DNA of 64,000 nucleotides from JBGMEA01 sp041447245 (GCA_041447245.1 JBGMEA010000012.1:420438-484437); one strand, 5' to 3'. Positions 17,330 to 26,645 are shown, numbered from the stretch's first letter. The notes: generated by a model from the letters alone, not told the origin. Translations and numbers: made by a program.

Positions 17330-19309
17330 ATGAGTAATTACGAATGTAAATACCCACATTTGTTTTCTCCCATCATCTTGGGGCACACCGCGTTCCGCAA
17401 TCGGATTTTCGCTTCTCCGACCGGATATGCAAACAATAACGGGGACGGTTACCTGAACGAAGGAGCGGTGGCTTATTACGAGCGAAAAGCAAAAGGGGGC
17501 GCTGCAAGCGTCGCGACCCTTGAGACGATTGTCGACGGAGAGTTCGGAAAAGGCGGCCCGAAACATATTTGTCTGGACACTCCGAATGTGAACACCAGTC
17601 TGGCCAGAGTTGCAAACAGCATCCGCTTTTACGGTGCGGTGCCGTCATTGGAACTGACCCACGCCGGGATGTATGGTAACCGCAACCTGCCGATGTTTTC
17701 AATCGGTGATGTAATAAATAAGCCGTCATACGGACCGGTGGACTGCGAAGTAAGCGGAAAAGCGATATTTGCCATGACGGAAGAAATCATCGAGAGAACC
17801 ATCCGCAAGTTTGCCGCGGGAGCGGCACTCGGCAAGCGGTGCGGCTACGGTATGGTTACGCTGCATGCGGGACACGGGTGGCTGCTGCATCAGTTTCTTT
17901 CCCCGAAAATCAACACGAGAACCGACCGATGGGGTGGTGCTGCCGTGGAAAACCGTGCAAGACTGGTGGTGGAAATATGCGATGCGATCAAAAGAGAAGT
18001 CGGCGCGGGATTTCCCATCGAGATCCGCATCAGCGGTTCGGATTGTTATGAAGGCGGTTACGGGATCGATGAAGGGATTGCGATTGCAAAACAGCTGGAT
18101 GGTCATGTGGATCTGATTCATGTTTCGGCGGGCAATCACGAGGTGCCGGAAGCGTTTCCGATTACGCATCCGAGCATGTTTCTTGAAGAAGGAGTACTGG
18201 TTGAGTTTGCAGCGGCAATCAAAAAAGAAGTCAAAACACCCGTTGCCGCAATCGGGGGGCTGAGTGATCCCGCGATGATGGAGGAAATTATCGCTTCGGG
18301 CAAAGCGGATGTGGTGGAAGCGGCGCGCGAATTGATAGCAGACCCTGATTTTCCACTGAAAGTGCGCACGGGCAACGAACGGAATGCCCGAAAATGCATC
18401 CGCTGTTTTTCCTGCTTTTCCAACGGATTTCTGACCGGAGAACATTATTGCTCGATCAATCCGGAAAGCGGGCATGAGTGGGAACTGCGCAACGATTTCC
18501 CGATCAGCGTGAAAAAGAAAGTGCTCGTGATCGGCGGAGGTCCCGGCGGAATGCAGGCGGCGCTTACCTGCGCACAGAGAGGACACGACGTGATCCTGTG
18601 CGAACAGTCGGATCGTCTGGGAGGCGTGCTGCGCTGCGAAGAGGAAGTCTATTTCAAGAAAAACCTGGATTATTATCTGAATCAGCAGGCGGATACAATC
18701 AACCGTGCGGGAATCGATGTCAGACTGAATACGAAAGTGACACCCGAATACGCCGCGGATCAGCAGGCGGACGTGATCATTGCCGCACTGGGCGCCGAGG
18801 CGCTGAAACCAAAAATCGCGGGCATCGACGGCAAACAGGTGCTGTCGGCGCAGCAGGCTTATACATCGGTTGATCGTTTGGGTGATGCGGTTGTGATTCT
18901 GGGCGGCGGCCTGGTCGGTGTTGAACTGGGGCTGCATCTGATCCACGAAGGCAAACAGGTGAATATCGTTGAAATGACCGATCACATCAACGACGGCGGC
19001 AATTTCATCCATATGATGGGGTTGAAGGTGGAAATGAAAAAACGAGGACTGGATGTGATGTTCCGAACAAAGGCAATCGAGATCAATGCGGACGGCGTGG
19101 TTTGCGAAGGCGTTGACGGAGCGGTGACATTGCCTGCGGACTCGGTGGTTTACGCAGTGGGACAAGTGCCGCTCCAAAAAGAAGCTCTGGCGTATCATGC
19201 CTGTGCGCCCGAGTTTTATCTGATCGGGGACTGCGTCGCGCCGAGAAACATTACAAGCGCGACGGGAGAAGCGTTCATGACGGCAAGAAATATCGGGCGG
19301 TGTCTCTGA
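17330..19309 (+). CDS. Old-yellow-enzyme-type flavo-Fe-S reductase (BaiH / dienoyl-CoA reductase family)
   Basis: A 659-residue three-domain enzyme. Residues 1-340 form the FMN TIM barrel (HAGHGWLLHQFLSPKINTRT carries the catalytic HxxH-type region). C356, C359, C362 and C374 bind a 4Fe-4S cluster. The C-terminal part has FAD/NAD folds with VLVIGGGPGGMQAAL and VVILGGGLVGVELGL. Relatives reduce activated C=C bonds of bile acids, enoates and plant aromatics in gut anaerobes. It starts at the ATG after acaggag. It stands between the PucR gene and UroD-fold protein 2, suggesting that reduction and demethylation act on the same class of compound. Confidence 0.92.
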   Translation: MSNYECKYPHLFSPIILGHTAFRNRIFASPTGYANNNGDGYLNEGAVAYYERKAKGGAASVATLETIVDGEFGKGGPKHICLDTPNVNTSLARVANSIRFYGAVPSLELTHAGMYGNRNLPMFSIGDVINKPSYGPVDCEVSGKAIFAMTEEIIERTIRKFAAGAALGKRCGYGMVTLHAGHGWLLHQFLSPKINTRTDRWGGAAVENRARLVVEICDAIKREVGAGFPIEIRISGSDCYEGGYGIDEGIAIAKQLDGHVDLIHVSAGNHEVPEAFPITHPSMFLEEGVLVEFAAAIKKEVKTPVAAIGGLSDPAMMEEIIASGKADVVEAARELIADPDFPLKVRTGNERNARKCIRCFSCFSNGFLTGEHYCSINPESGHEWELRNDFPISVKKKVLVIGGGPGGMQAALTCAQRGHDVILCEQSDRLGGVLRCEEEVYFKKNLDYYLNQQADTINRAGIDVRLNTKVTPEYAADQQADVIIAALGAEALKPKIAGIDGKQVLSAQQAYTSVDRLGDAVVILGGGLVGVELGLHLIHEGKQVNIVEMTDHINDGGNFIHMMGLKVEMKKRGLDVMFRTKAIEINADGVVCEGVDGAVTLPADSVVYAVGQVPLQKEALAYHACAPEFYLIGDCVAPRNITSATGEAFMTARNIGRCL

Positions 19310-19357
19310 GAACGCGACAGAACGATGCGGAAGAGTTAAATTCCGAATCGAAAAAAT

Positions 19358-19388
19358 AAAAGAAGATGGCAGTCTGCCATCTTCTTTT
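19358..19388 (+). terminator. Terminator of reductase gene
   Basis: Near-perfect hairpin aaaagaagatggcag / ctgccatcttctttt. It shows the reductase and the following UroD-fold gene are mostly separate transcripts. Confidence 0.85.
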
Positions 19389-19504
19389 GTGTTGTCTCAA
19401 CAGTCCGATTTCACAGGATTGCCCCAGGGGTATATTGCCTCAATATCGACGCGATGCGGAGGGTTGTATACGGCCTTCGAAGTTGTTGCTTTCTGAAAAT
19501 ATCG

Positions 19505-19533
19505 TTGACAATATAAATTTGAAATGTTATAGT
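19505..19533 (+). promoter_or_regulatory. Promoter of UroD-fold gene 2
   Basis: TTGACA at 19505, 17 bases, TATAGT at 19528. The 10-base palindrome gaacgcgttc just downstream (19543-19552) could be an operator. The rest of the 352-base intergenic region (19310-19661) holds the reductase terminator and nothing else recognisable. Confidence 0.75.
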
Positions 19534-19661
19534 AATAAAAAAGAACGCGTTCCTAATCGAAGTGCAAGAACTGTTTGGCAATATTTGCCGGGAGCAAAAA
19601 ATGTCGGTGGCAGTCAGGCATTCCGTGCGGAACAATACAGAGAAGAGAGGCAAGGAAAACA

Positions 19662-21047
19662 ATGCAAGACGAAGCAAAACAACTGCAGGAAGAACGCATC
19701 GGGCTCTTCCATGATCTCTACCGCAATCAGATACCGAAACGCGTGCCGGTCAATCTGGGGCTTCCGTATCATCTGTTGGCAACTTATGCGGGGCTCGATC
19801 CCGTGGAAAGCGCCTATGATTACGCCAGGCTTGCGTCTGCTGCGAAAGAGCTCAGTGCAAAACTCAAGTCCGACAAACCGCCGTTTATTCCTGCCAATAT
19901 CATATTAACGAGACCCCCGATGGTTTATCAGATGCTGCGTTCGCAATCCTTTAAAATGGGAACGAGCGGATTCGTGCAACATCCTGAAGTGGTGGGCATG
20001 CTGCCCGAAGATTACGATTATCTGATCGAAGACCCGTATTCCTGTATGCTGGAACGCATTATTCCGAGACAGCACAAAGCACTCGACCCTTCCGATCCGG
20101 CAGGGATGATGCTTTCGTTAATGCGCGCGAAGGAAGCCACGACACAGGATGTGATGGCGACGCTTCCGATTTATCGGGAGATCGTAGAAGAAAACGGCTT
20201 TTATCCCGGTGCGCCGCTTGGTTCCTCCGGGGTGGCGGAGGCTCCGTATGACTTTGTGGGGGATCAGCTGCGCAGTTTTTCGGGCATCAGCATGGATATC
20301 CGCCGCGACAGAAAGCGCCTTGCGGAAGCGTGCGAAGCCGTACTGCCGCTGATGTTCTATTGGGGACTTCCGTCCAATCCCGATCCCGAAGGATCGGTGT
20401 TTGTGCCGCTGCATATGCCGACGTTCATGCGCGAGAAAGATTTCGCGGAAGTCTGGATGCCGACTTACATCAAACTGACACAGCAGTGGGCGGCGTGCGG
20501 CGTGCGCACCAGCATGTTCTGCGAAGATGACTGGATGCGTTATCTCGATCATTTGCAGGAAATGCCTGCGGGAAGCCAGATGCAGTTCGAGTACGGCGAT
20601 CCGAAAACAATCAAGGAAAAGCTCGGGAACAAATACATTCTGACGGGTCTGTATCCGATCAACCTCATCAAGACGGGAACGAAACAGCAGGTGATCGACA
20701 AAGCGAAGGAGCTTCTGGATATCATGATGCCGGGCGGAGGGTACATTTTCGGACTGGACAAGAGCGCGCTGACACTCAAAGACCTCAATCTCGAAAACTA
20801 TTTCGCGCTGGCGGAATTCGTTTCCGAATACGGAAAATACGACAACGCGGGTCAGAGCTACGGACAGGCGCTGAACAGCGAAGGGTATCGTTTCGACGAG
20901 AACGTCATCAAACCGATCCGTTCGAAATACATCTTCGATTGGGAAGCATTCCAAGCGGAGTTCCCGCTCACGCCCGATTCGGCGCAGCCGAGAACCGCAA
21001 GAATCGAAAAGGAAATCTTCACGTTTGTGATGAATCTGCTGATCTGA
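19662..21047 (+). CDS. UroD-superfamily methyltransferase 2 fused to microprotein domain
   Basis: A 461-residue protein. Residues 1-393 are a UroD-fold domain like the one at 10462 (NQIPKRVPV, TSGFVQHPEV, ISMDIRRDRKR, GTKQQVIDKAKELL, PGGGYIFG) and end at SEYGKY, where the other copies stop. About 68 extra residues follow and end in EKEIFTFVMNLLI, matching the separate microproteins. The zinc HxC position reads C287-E-D-D-W. The start is the ATG after aagga; 29 upstream codons are open but have no ribosome site. The fusion is strong evidence that the microprotein works with the barrel. Confidence 0.9.
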   Translation: MQDEAKQLQEERIGLFHDLYRNQIPKRVPVNLGLPYHLLATYAGLDPVESAYDYARLASAAKELSAKLKSDKPPFIPANIILTRPPMVYQMLRSQSFKMGTSGFVQHPEVVGMLPEDYDYLIEDPYSCMLERIIPRQHKALDPSDPAGMMLSLMRAKEATTQDVMATLPIYREIVEENGFYPGAPLGSSGVAEAPYDFVGDQLRSFSGISMDIRRDRKRLAEACEAVLPLMFYWGLPSNPDPEGSVFVPLHMPTFMREKDFAEVWMPTYIKLTQQWAACGVRTSMFCEDDWMRYLDHLQEMPAGSQMQFEYGDPKTIKEKLGNKYILTGLYPINLIKTGTKQQVIDKAKELLDIMMPGGGYIFGLDKSALTLKDLNLENYFALAEFVSEYGKYDNAGQSYGQALNSEGYRFDENVIKPIRSKYIFDWEAFQAEFPLTPDSAQPRTARIEKEIFTFVMNLLI

Positions 21048-21075
21048 TTTGATTTGCGGATGATTGCCCGGATTT

Positions 21076-21106
21076 AAAAAAGAGACGAAAATCGTCTCTT
21101 TTTCGT
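21076..21106 (+). terminator. Terminator of UroD-fold gene 2
   Basis: Stem aaagagacga / tcgtctcttt followed by T residues, about 30 bases after the stop. Confidence 0.88.
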
Positions 21107-21343
21107 TTAATGGAGAGAAAGAATATCAATCTATTTATATTGCAATATTTTACTTTGTAAGGAATATTAGCAGTTGGTCTCATTAATTAGAAATTTATCA
21201 TATAAAAATTAAAGGAGTAATCAATTATTCGGGAAACATAACAATAGTTTAATCATGCTATTAGCCGAATGGCAAGGTTCATAAATTGATCGCTGTTATG
21301 ACAAAAAAGAATGTGATATAATTATCAAAGGAGAATAATATAT

Positions 21344-22060
21344 ATGCCTGAACTAAATCAATGGATTCCGCAAGATATTTTGGATAAATTTGAAACGCAT
21401 AATTATAATCATGCGGCAGAAATATTGAGTCAGTCTTTTCCTTCAGAATTTGGAGAGTTACTTTCGACATTAAGAGAATTGAATATTACTCTTGATGACA
21501 TCCGTGCATCGGGAGGCAGTGAATCAAGTATTCCGCCAAAATTTTCTGTTGTGCTTGAACCGTTGGGATGGAAAGAAATTCGCATTTCCGGGGATCTGAA
21601 TATTAAATTCTATCCGAGATCAGGTTCGAAAAGAGGCATTTTTTCGGATGATCCGAACAGTCAAATCACGATCGAAAATTATATTGACGGGCATAATATT
21701 GACTATTTAAAAGGACGAATTGCGATTGATGTGGAGTGGAACAGCAAAGATCAGACATTTGATCGTGATTTATTCGCGATGAGAACTTATTATGAATGCA
21801 ATATTATCAGTGTCGGAATCATTATCACCAGAAGCGAAGAATTGAATGACATATTCAGAAGAGTTATGATTCATGACGAAAGAAAAAAGAAATGGACTCC
21901 GGTGATACAAAAATACGGCGCCAGTACGACATGGATGGGTAAGCTGATTCCTCGATTGGATTCGAGGCGGCACGGAGGATGTCCGATTCTTGCTTTGGGA
22001 ATTAAAAAAACTTGTGTTACTGATTGGAAGGAAGATTACCACGATGAACATGCAGAATGA
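21344..22060 (+). CDS. BglII/BstYI-like type II restriction endonuclease
   Basis: A 238-residue protein resembling the BglII/BstYI endonuclease family, which cleaves GATC-centred sites. The core KGRIAIDVEWNSKDQTFDRD supplies the acidic nuclease residues, and the C-terminal ASTTWMGKLIPRLDSRRHGG, CPILALGI pattern is characteristic of family members I know. The gene is more AT-rich than its surroundings and lies beside an adenine methyltransferase. Start after aaaggagaat. The exact recognition site is not determinable. Confidence 0.82.
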   Translation: MPELNQWIPQDILDKFETHNYNHAAEILSQSFPSEFGELLSTLRELNITLDDIRASGGSESSIPPKFSVVLEPLGWKEIRISGDLNIKFYPRSGSKRGIFSDDPNSQITIENYIDGHNIDYLKGRIAIDVEWNSKDQTFDRDLFAMRTYYECNIISVGIIITRSEELNDIFRRVMIHDERKKKWTPVIQKYGASTTWMGKLIPRLDSRRHGGCPILALGIKKTCVTDWKEDYHDEHAE

Positions 22061-22712
22061 TGTATTTACAGATTTAATCAATCAATGCGGTGAAACGAAG
22101 TTCAAGACGATCCTTGCCGATCCGCCTTGGCAGTTTCAGAATCGCACGGGTAAAGTTGCTCCCGAACACAAGCGGTTGAATCGTTATCCGACGATGGCTT
22201 TGGAAGACATCAAGATGTTGCCTGTCGCACAGGTTGCTGATGAAAAATCTCATTTGTATTTATGGGTACCGAATGCTCTCCTTCCGGATGGTTTGGAAGT
22301 GATGAAAGCATGGGGATTCGAATATAAATCAAATTTGGTGTGGGAGAAAGTACGTAAAGATGGAGAACCTGATGGCAGAGGAGTGGGGTTTTATTTCAGA
22401 AATGTTACAGAGATTCTATTATTCGGAGTAAAAGGGAAAAGTAACAGAACACTTGATCCAGGTCGCAGTCAGGTAAATTTGATTCGTTCTATGAAAAGGG
22501 AACATTCAAGAAAGCCGGATGAATTTTATCCTTTGATCGAAGCATGCAGTCCGGGTCCATATCTTGAGCTGTTCGCGAGAGGAGTAAGGGAAAACTGGGT
22601 GCTTTGGGGAAATCAGGCAAATGAAGATTATATACCCGATTGGGCTACATATGCCAATCATTCGGTTTCAATGCGTGATCGTGATTCAGAACAAAATGTG
22701 ATTAATGGATAA
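22044..22712 (+). CDS. MT-A70 family adenine-N6 DNA methyltransferase
   Basis: A 222-residue methyltransferase. The catalytic DPPW motif is in KTILADPPWQFQNRTG (about residue 26), and the SAM-binding end reads PGPYLELFARGVRENWVLWG. MT-A70 enzymes methylate adenine N6. It overlaps the endonuclease gene by 17 bases, so expression is coupled; I choose the ATG nine bases after ggaaggaag. It should protect host sites from the partner nuclease. No controller (C) protein gene is present. Confidence 0.9.
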   Translation: MNMQNDVFTDLINQCGETKFKTILADPPWQFQNRTGKVAPEHKRLNRYPTMALEDIKMLPVAQVADEKSHLYLWVPNALLPDGLEVMKAWGFEYKSNLVWEKVRKDGEPDGRGVGFYFRNVTEILLFGVKGKSNRTLDPGRSQVNLIRSMKREHSRKPDEFYPLIEACSPGPYLELFARGVRENWVLWGNQANEDYIPDWATYANHSVSMRDRDSEQNVING

Positions 22713-22719
22713 ATTGAAA

Positions 22720-22747
22720 CAAAAAAACGGCAATGCCGTTTTTTTTT
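22720..22747. terminator. Bidirectional terminator
   Basis: A-run, stem acggca / tgccgt, T-run, between the convergent methyltransferase and DUF1858 genes. Confidence 0.9.
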
Positions 22748-22958
22748 ATGCCTGCGCGTTTTTCTTTTGTATGACCGCGTCATTGAGCCGATACATCAAT
22801 ACGTCCAGATCGACTTCGTGCGCGAGCGCACCCTGCGCAATCGTTTCGTTTTTCGCCGCAAGACATCCGATGCAGCCCATGCCGCTCGACTGAAATACCT
22901 CAATCGTTTCGGGGAACATCTTGATGACGCCTACGATATTCATATCTCCGGTAATCAT
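22746..22958 (-). CDS. DUF1858 protein (redox-disulfide domain)
   Basis: A 70-residue protein comprising a single DUF1858 domain, also known from the N-terminus of ScdA/YtfE-type proteins and as a hybrid-cluster-associated disulfide domain. The signature CxxC lies in SSGMGCIGCLAA. Start at the ATG seven bases after aggagg; the longer open frame on this strand into glnS is a shadow. Probably an electron or metal-handling accessory protein. It is divergent from glnS. Confidence 0.88.
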   Translation of the reverse strand: MITGDMNIVGVIKMFPETIEVFQSSGMGCIGCLAAKNETIAQGALAHEVDLDVLMYRLNDAVIQKKNAQA

Positions 22959-23078
22959 TTGTCTGCCTCCTGTAATTGGAATGATTATAACATAAAACGA
23001 TCCGAGATGCAACCGCAGGGATTTCGTGCGATGTGCGGAAAATAATGCTTTGATTACGGGCAAAATCTTTGTTTCGTA

Positions 23079-23107
23079 ATGACAAACGGGTTGTTTTTGT
23101 GTAAAAT
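23079..23107 (+). promoter_or_regulatory. Promoter of glnS
   Basis: ATGACA at 23079, 17 bases, TAAAAT at 23102. No T-box leader is visible in the short 5' region. Confidence 0.5.
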
Positions 23108-23150
23108 AACAGAAGTAACTTTTGTTTCGTAAGTGAAAGGATTCTCTCAG

Positions 23151-24809
23151 ATGAGCGAAAGCAGTAATTTTATTTTCAATGAAATAGACAAAGACCTCGC
23201 AAACGGCGTGTATCAAGCGGATGAAATCATGACGCGATTTCCGCCGGAACCGAACGGATACCTGCATATCGGCCACGCGAAGGCGATATTCATCAATTTT
23301 TCCGTGAAGGAAAAATATCACGGCAGGACGAATCTGCGATTTGACGATACGAATCCCGCCAAAGAGGACGTGGAATATACCGAAGCGATCGAGCGGGACA
23401 TCGCTTGGCTCGGCTACAAATGGGACAATCTGTTTTATGCATCCGATTATTTCGGCAGAATGTACGAGTATGCCGTGGAACTCATCGGAAAAGGTCTGGC
23501 GTATGTGGATGATCAGACACAGGATGAGATCAAAGCGAACCGCGGCACGCTGACCGAAAAGGGCACAAACAGCCCGTACCGCGACCGAAGTGCCGAAGAG
23601 AACCAAACCTTGTTCCGCGAAATGAAAGAAGGAAAGTATCCGACGGGATCGAAAGTGCTGCGCGCGAAAATCGATATGGCAAGCCCGAACATCAATATGC
23701 GCGACCCTGTGATCTATCGCATTTTGTTTGAAACGCACCACAACACGGGAGATTCCTGGTGCATCTATCCGATGTATGACTATGCACATCCGATCGAAGA
23801 CGCCATCGAAGGGGTCACACATTCCTTATGTTCTCTGGAATTTGAGGATCACAGACCGTTCTATGACTGGCTGCTCGACCATCTGGATGACTGCCGCGTG
23901 AAGCGCCCGAGACAGATCGAGTTTGCGCGCCTGAACATCACCAACACGATCATGAGCAAACGCTATCTCAAACGTCTGGTGGACGAAGGACGCGTGGATG
24001 GATGGGATGACCCGCGCATGCCGACGCTCAGCGGACTGAGAAGACGCGGCGTGACACCTGCGGCGATCCGTAATTTCTGCTATGAAAGCGGTGTCGCGAA
24101 AGCGAATTCCGTGATTGACAAAGCACAGTTCGACTACTTTGTCCGTGACGATCTGATGAAGACCTCCAAACGGGTGATGGCTGTGCTCAACCCGCTCAAA
24201 GTGACCATCCGCAATTATCCCGAAGGGGAGAGCGAGCTGCTCGATATTCCTTACAATCTGGATGAACCCGAAGGCGCAAGCCGCAAGGTGCCGTTCGGAA
24301 GAGAACTTTACATCGAACGCGAGGACTTTATGGAAGTGCCTCCGAAGAAATATTTCCGTCTGTTCCCCGGAAACGAAGTGCGGCTGATGGGAGCTTATTT
24401 CATCACCTGCGAAAGCTTCGTGAAGGATGAGGACGGAAACATCACCGAAGTGATCTGTACCTATGATCCCGAAACGAAATCCGGAAGCGGATTCACGGGA
24501 CGCAAGGTGAAAGGGACGATCCATTGGGTGCCGAGCGGCGCCATAGAAATGGAAGCGCGCCTGTATGAGGAACTGCTCAACGAAGACTCCGACGCGGAGG
24601 ATTGGGTGGAACGGCTGAATCCGAATTCTCTGACTGTGTGCAACGCATTGGGAGAACCGTCATTGGCGAATGCAAAGCCCGGGGATCTGTATCAGTTTGT
24701 GCGCAACGGTTTTTTCTGCGCGGACAGCAGGCATTCGAAAGCAGAGCATCTTGTATTCAACCGAACGGTGTCTCTGAAATCTAGCTGGCAGCCTCCGAAG
24801 GAAGCATAG
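23151..24809 (+). CDS. glnS: Glutaminyl-tRNA synthetase
   Basis: A 552-residue class I synthetase that charges tRNA-Gln. The HIGH motif is in FPPEPNGYLHIGHAKAI near the N-terminus and the KMSKS-equivalent is IMSKRYL around residue 268; the two C-terminal beta-barrels are present and the length matches the family. I start at the ATG ten bases after gaaagga rather than the GTG six codons earlier. A short gap separates it from the HAD gene, which may be co-transcribed. Confidence 0.96.
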   Translation: MSESSNFIFNEIDKDLANGVYQADEIMTRFPPEPNGYLHIGHAKAIFINFSVKEKYHGRTNLRFDDTNPAKEDVEYTEAIERDIAWLGYKWDNLFYASDYFGRMYEYAVELIGKGLAYVDDQTQDEIKANRGTLTEKGTNSPYRDRSAEENQTLFREMKEGKYPTGSKVLRAKIDMASPNINMRDPVIYRILFETHHNTGDSWCIYPMYDYAHPIEDAIEGVTHSLCSLEFEDHRPFYDWLLDHLDDCRVKRPRQIEFARLNITNTIMSKRYLKRLVDEGRVDGWDDPRMPTLSGLRRRGVTPAAIRNFCYESGVAKANSVIDKAQFDYFVRDDLMKTSKRVMAVLNPLKVTIRNYPEGESELLDIPYNLDEPEGASRKVPFGRELYIEREDFMEVPPKKYFRLFPGNEVRLMGAYFITCESFVKDEDGNITEVICTYDPETKSGSGFTGRKVKGTIHWVPSGAIEMEARLYEELLNEDSDAEDWVERLNPNSLTVCNALGEPSLANAKPGDLYQFVRNGFFCADSRHSKAEHLVFNRTVSLKSSWQPPKEA

Positions 24810-24838
24810 TTACAATATCGTTTGACGGAGTATATTGA

Positions 24839-25471
24839 TTGAATAAAGGAATTCTGTTTGATCTGGACGGCACGCTGTGGGACGCGACATACCAGATGCT
24901 GCCCGCCTGGAACCGTGTGCTCGTGCGTCACGGGATGAGCCCAAGGCTGACGATATCCGACATGCAAGGGCTCATGGGAAAGACGGTGGAGCAGATCGCG
25001 GCGATCATTCTGCCCGAACTGACATCGGAAGAAGGGTTGCGGATCGTTGACGAATGCTGCAAGGAAGAACTCATTGAGCTCGGCGCGAACGGCGGAATCT
25101 TATATCCCGATGTGGAAGCGACCATTGCCCGTCTGGCGAAACGTTACCGTCTGTTTATCGTCAGCAACTGTCAGGACGGATATATCCAGACTTTTCTGAA
25201 GATGCACGGGTTTGAGTCCGTGATCTCGGATTACGAAAGCTACGGAAAAACAGGGAGGAGCAAAGGGGAGAACATCCTGCTTGTTATGCGGCGCAACGGA
25301 ATTGAGCGTGCCTGCTATCTCGGCGACACCCAATCGGATGCCGATGCGGCTTTTTATGCCGGGATCCCGTTCGTGCATGCATCATACGGATTCGGCAGCG
25401 TTGAGGAATCTATCCATCGGATCGAACAGTTTGCGTTGATCGAGCAAGAGACGGAAATGTTGCTGAGCTGA
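24839..25471 (+). CDS. HAD-superfamily hydrolase (phosphoglycolate phosphatase-like)
   Basis: A 210-residue HAD phosphatase with all four motifs: FDLDGTLWDA (nucleophile Asp), VSNCQD, a Lys in KTGRSKGEN, and GDTQSDADAA. The helical cap between residues 15 and 85 places it with Gph/beta-phosphoglucomutase-like enzymes that dephosphorylate small metabolites. It starts at TTG, eight bases after acggag. It lies 29 bases downstream of glnS. Substrate unknown. Confidence 0.87.
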   Translation: MNKGILFDLDGTLWDATYQMLPAWNRVLVRHGMSPRLTISDMQGLMGKTVEQIAAIILPELTSEEGLRIVDECCKEELIELGANGGILYPDVEATIARLAKRYRLFIVSNCQDGYIQTFLKMHGFESVISDYESYGKTGRSKGENILLVMRRNGIERACYLGDTQSDADAAFYAGIPFVHASYGFGSVEESIHRIEQFALIEQETEMLLS

Positions 25472-25494
25472 ATCAGAAAAGCTGCATTTACAAA

Positions 25495-25525
25495 TAAAAA
25501 AGATGCCGCACGGCATCTTTCTTTT
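25495..25525. terminator. Bidirectional terminator
   Basis: Stem aaagatgccg / cggcatcttt with flanking A- and T-runs between the HAD gene and the convergent small gene. Confidence 0.88.
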
Positions 25526-25528
25526 GAG

Positions 25529-25675
25529 CTATTTCGACATGACAACGGTTACTTTGCTGGCTTGCGAGTAGGTTCCGTTTTTGCCTTCCCGAATGTCCTG
25601 TTCTGAAACAAAAACATCGACCAACGTATAGCCTTCTTCTGTTTTTGCGTTGAGGAAGTTTTGTAACTTACTCAT
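25529..25675 (-). CDS. Small hypothetical protein (48 aa)
   Basis: A short polar protein beginning MSKLQNFLNAKTEEGYTLVD and ending VTVVMSK, adjacent to a terminator. The frame is open 20 codons further upstream. The ribosome site (gaaagaga) is weak and the start is uncertain. No domain is recognised; its dense, evenly charged composition resembles a real small protein. The following 240 bases (25676-25916) are AT-rich and contain a TATAAT at 25881 for the next gene. Confidence 0.5.
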   Translation of the reverse strand: MSKLQNFLNAKTEEGYTLVDVFVSEQDIREGKNGTYSQASKVTVVMSK

Positions 25676-25916
25676 GAATAGGTCTCTTTCAACAATGAAC
25701 TGCACTGAGTTGTACCCCCTGGAATCGTATATCATATATAAGCTATCATATTCTCAATCGCTTGTAAAGCGTTTTGAAAAAATAATTACAAAAAAATTAC
25801 AATTTGTTCAAATATTAGTTCTTACTATTAAATTCCTATTAATAATGCATATCGTTTCGTGAATTTATGCAGAAAAACGGTATAATTAAAGCGATAAATT
25901 GTCTTCGGAGATTATT

Positions 25917-26627
25917 ATGAAAAACCATTACAATGCAAAATTGTGGGGGTTTGTTCTGATACTGATCGGCATTGGTCTTGCCGGTCAGATGTTCGGCGTA
26001 TGGGATATGCATTTGTTTCGCGGGTGGTGGACTTTATTTATTATTGTACCCTGCCTGATCAGTATGATTGAAAAAGGGGTGCAGCCGGGCAACATCGTCG
26101 GGCTTGTTGTAGGCGGAGCGTTGCTTCTGACGACACAGGATATCCTTGGTTGGGATATGATCGGAAAGATGGTCTTTCCCGCCATACTGGTGGCGGCAGG
26201 AATTGCACTTCTGGTTCAGTACAGCCGACAGCCGATTAAAACAGATTCATCGGAAAGCTCGGATTTTTCCCGGACTGATTCCTTGGGAGAGGAAGCCTCC
26301 GACTTAGGGGTGCATCACTCTGTTTTCTTTTCGGAGCGTACGGTGATCTATCCGGATAAAGAATATACGGGAGCATCGCTTTCCGTCAGTTTCGGAAAGA
26401 TCACATTTGATCTGACGCATGCGTTGTTTGTTTCCGACAGGGAAGTGTATGTCAATGCATTGTTCGGCAATGTTTTGCTGATTGTTCCTGCCGGAGTCAA
26501 TGTGGCGTCATCCTCTTCACCAATGTTCGGTTCGATTAAAAACCAAACCGCTTATCGTCAGGGCGTGCCGACGCTGCACATTGATGCCAGCTGCATTTTT
26601 GCAAATGTCACGGTGCAGCAGATTTGA
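25917..26627 (+). CDS. LiaF-like membrane protein
   Basis: A 236-residue protein with four N-terminal membrane segments (about residues 8-110) and a C-terminal soluble beta domain (SVFFSERTVIYPDKEYTGAS and following) of the LiaF/cell-wall-active-antibiotic response type. The motif FGNVLLIVPAGVNV is typical. LiaF-like proteins restrain envelope-stress two-component systems. Start at ATG six bases after cggag. It converges with the PadR-DUF1700-DUF4097 operon, which is also envelope-related. Confidence 0.82.
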   Translation: MKNHYNAKLWGFVLILIGIGLAGQMFGVWDMHLFRGWWTLFIIVPCLISMIEKGVQPGNIVGLVVGGALLLTTQDILGWDMIGKMVFPAILVAAGIALLVQYSRQPIKTDSSESSDFSRTDSLGEEASDLGVHHSVFFSERTVIYPDKEYTGASLSVSFGKITFDLTHALFVSDREVYVNALFGNVLLIVPAGVNVASSSSPMFGSIKNQTAYRQGVPTLHIDASCIFANVTVQQI

Positions 26628-26645
26628 ATCGGAAAGAAAAAAAGC

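Noticed and set aside
17726..19198. 490-codon minus-strand frame opposite the flavo-Fe-S reductase
   Set aside because: Composition is shadow-like (very His- and Arg-rich) and the plus-strand protein is unmistakable.
10462..21047. Identification of the UroD-fold proteins as heme-pathway uroporphyrinogen decarboxylases
   Set aside because: Four paralogs next to transporters and catabolic regulators, with no heme biosynthesis genes, do not fit a heme role.
22959..23150. T-box riboswitch upstream of glnS
   Set aside because: The leader is too short and no specifier hairpin or T-box sequence is visible.
22959..23822. Upstream extension of the DUF1858 frame into glnS on the minus strand
   Set aside because: A strong ribosome site fixes the DUF1858 start at 22958; the extension overlaps glnS.
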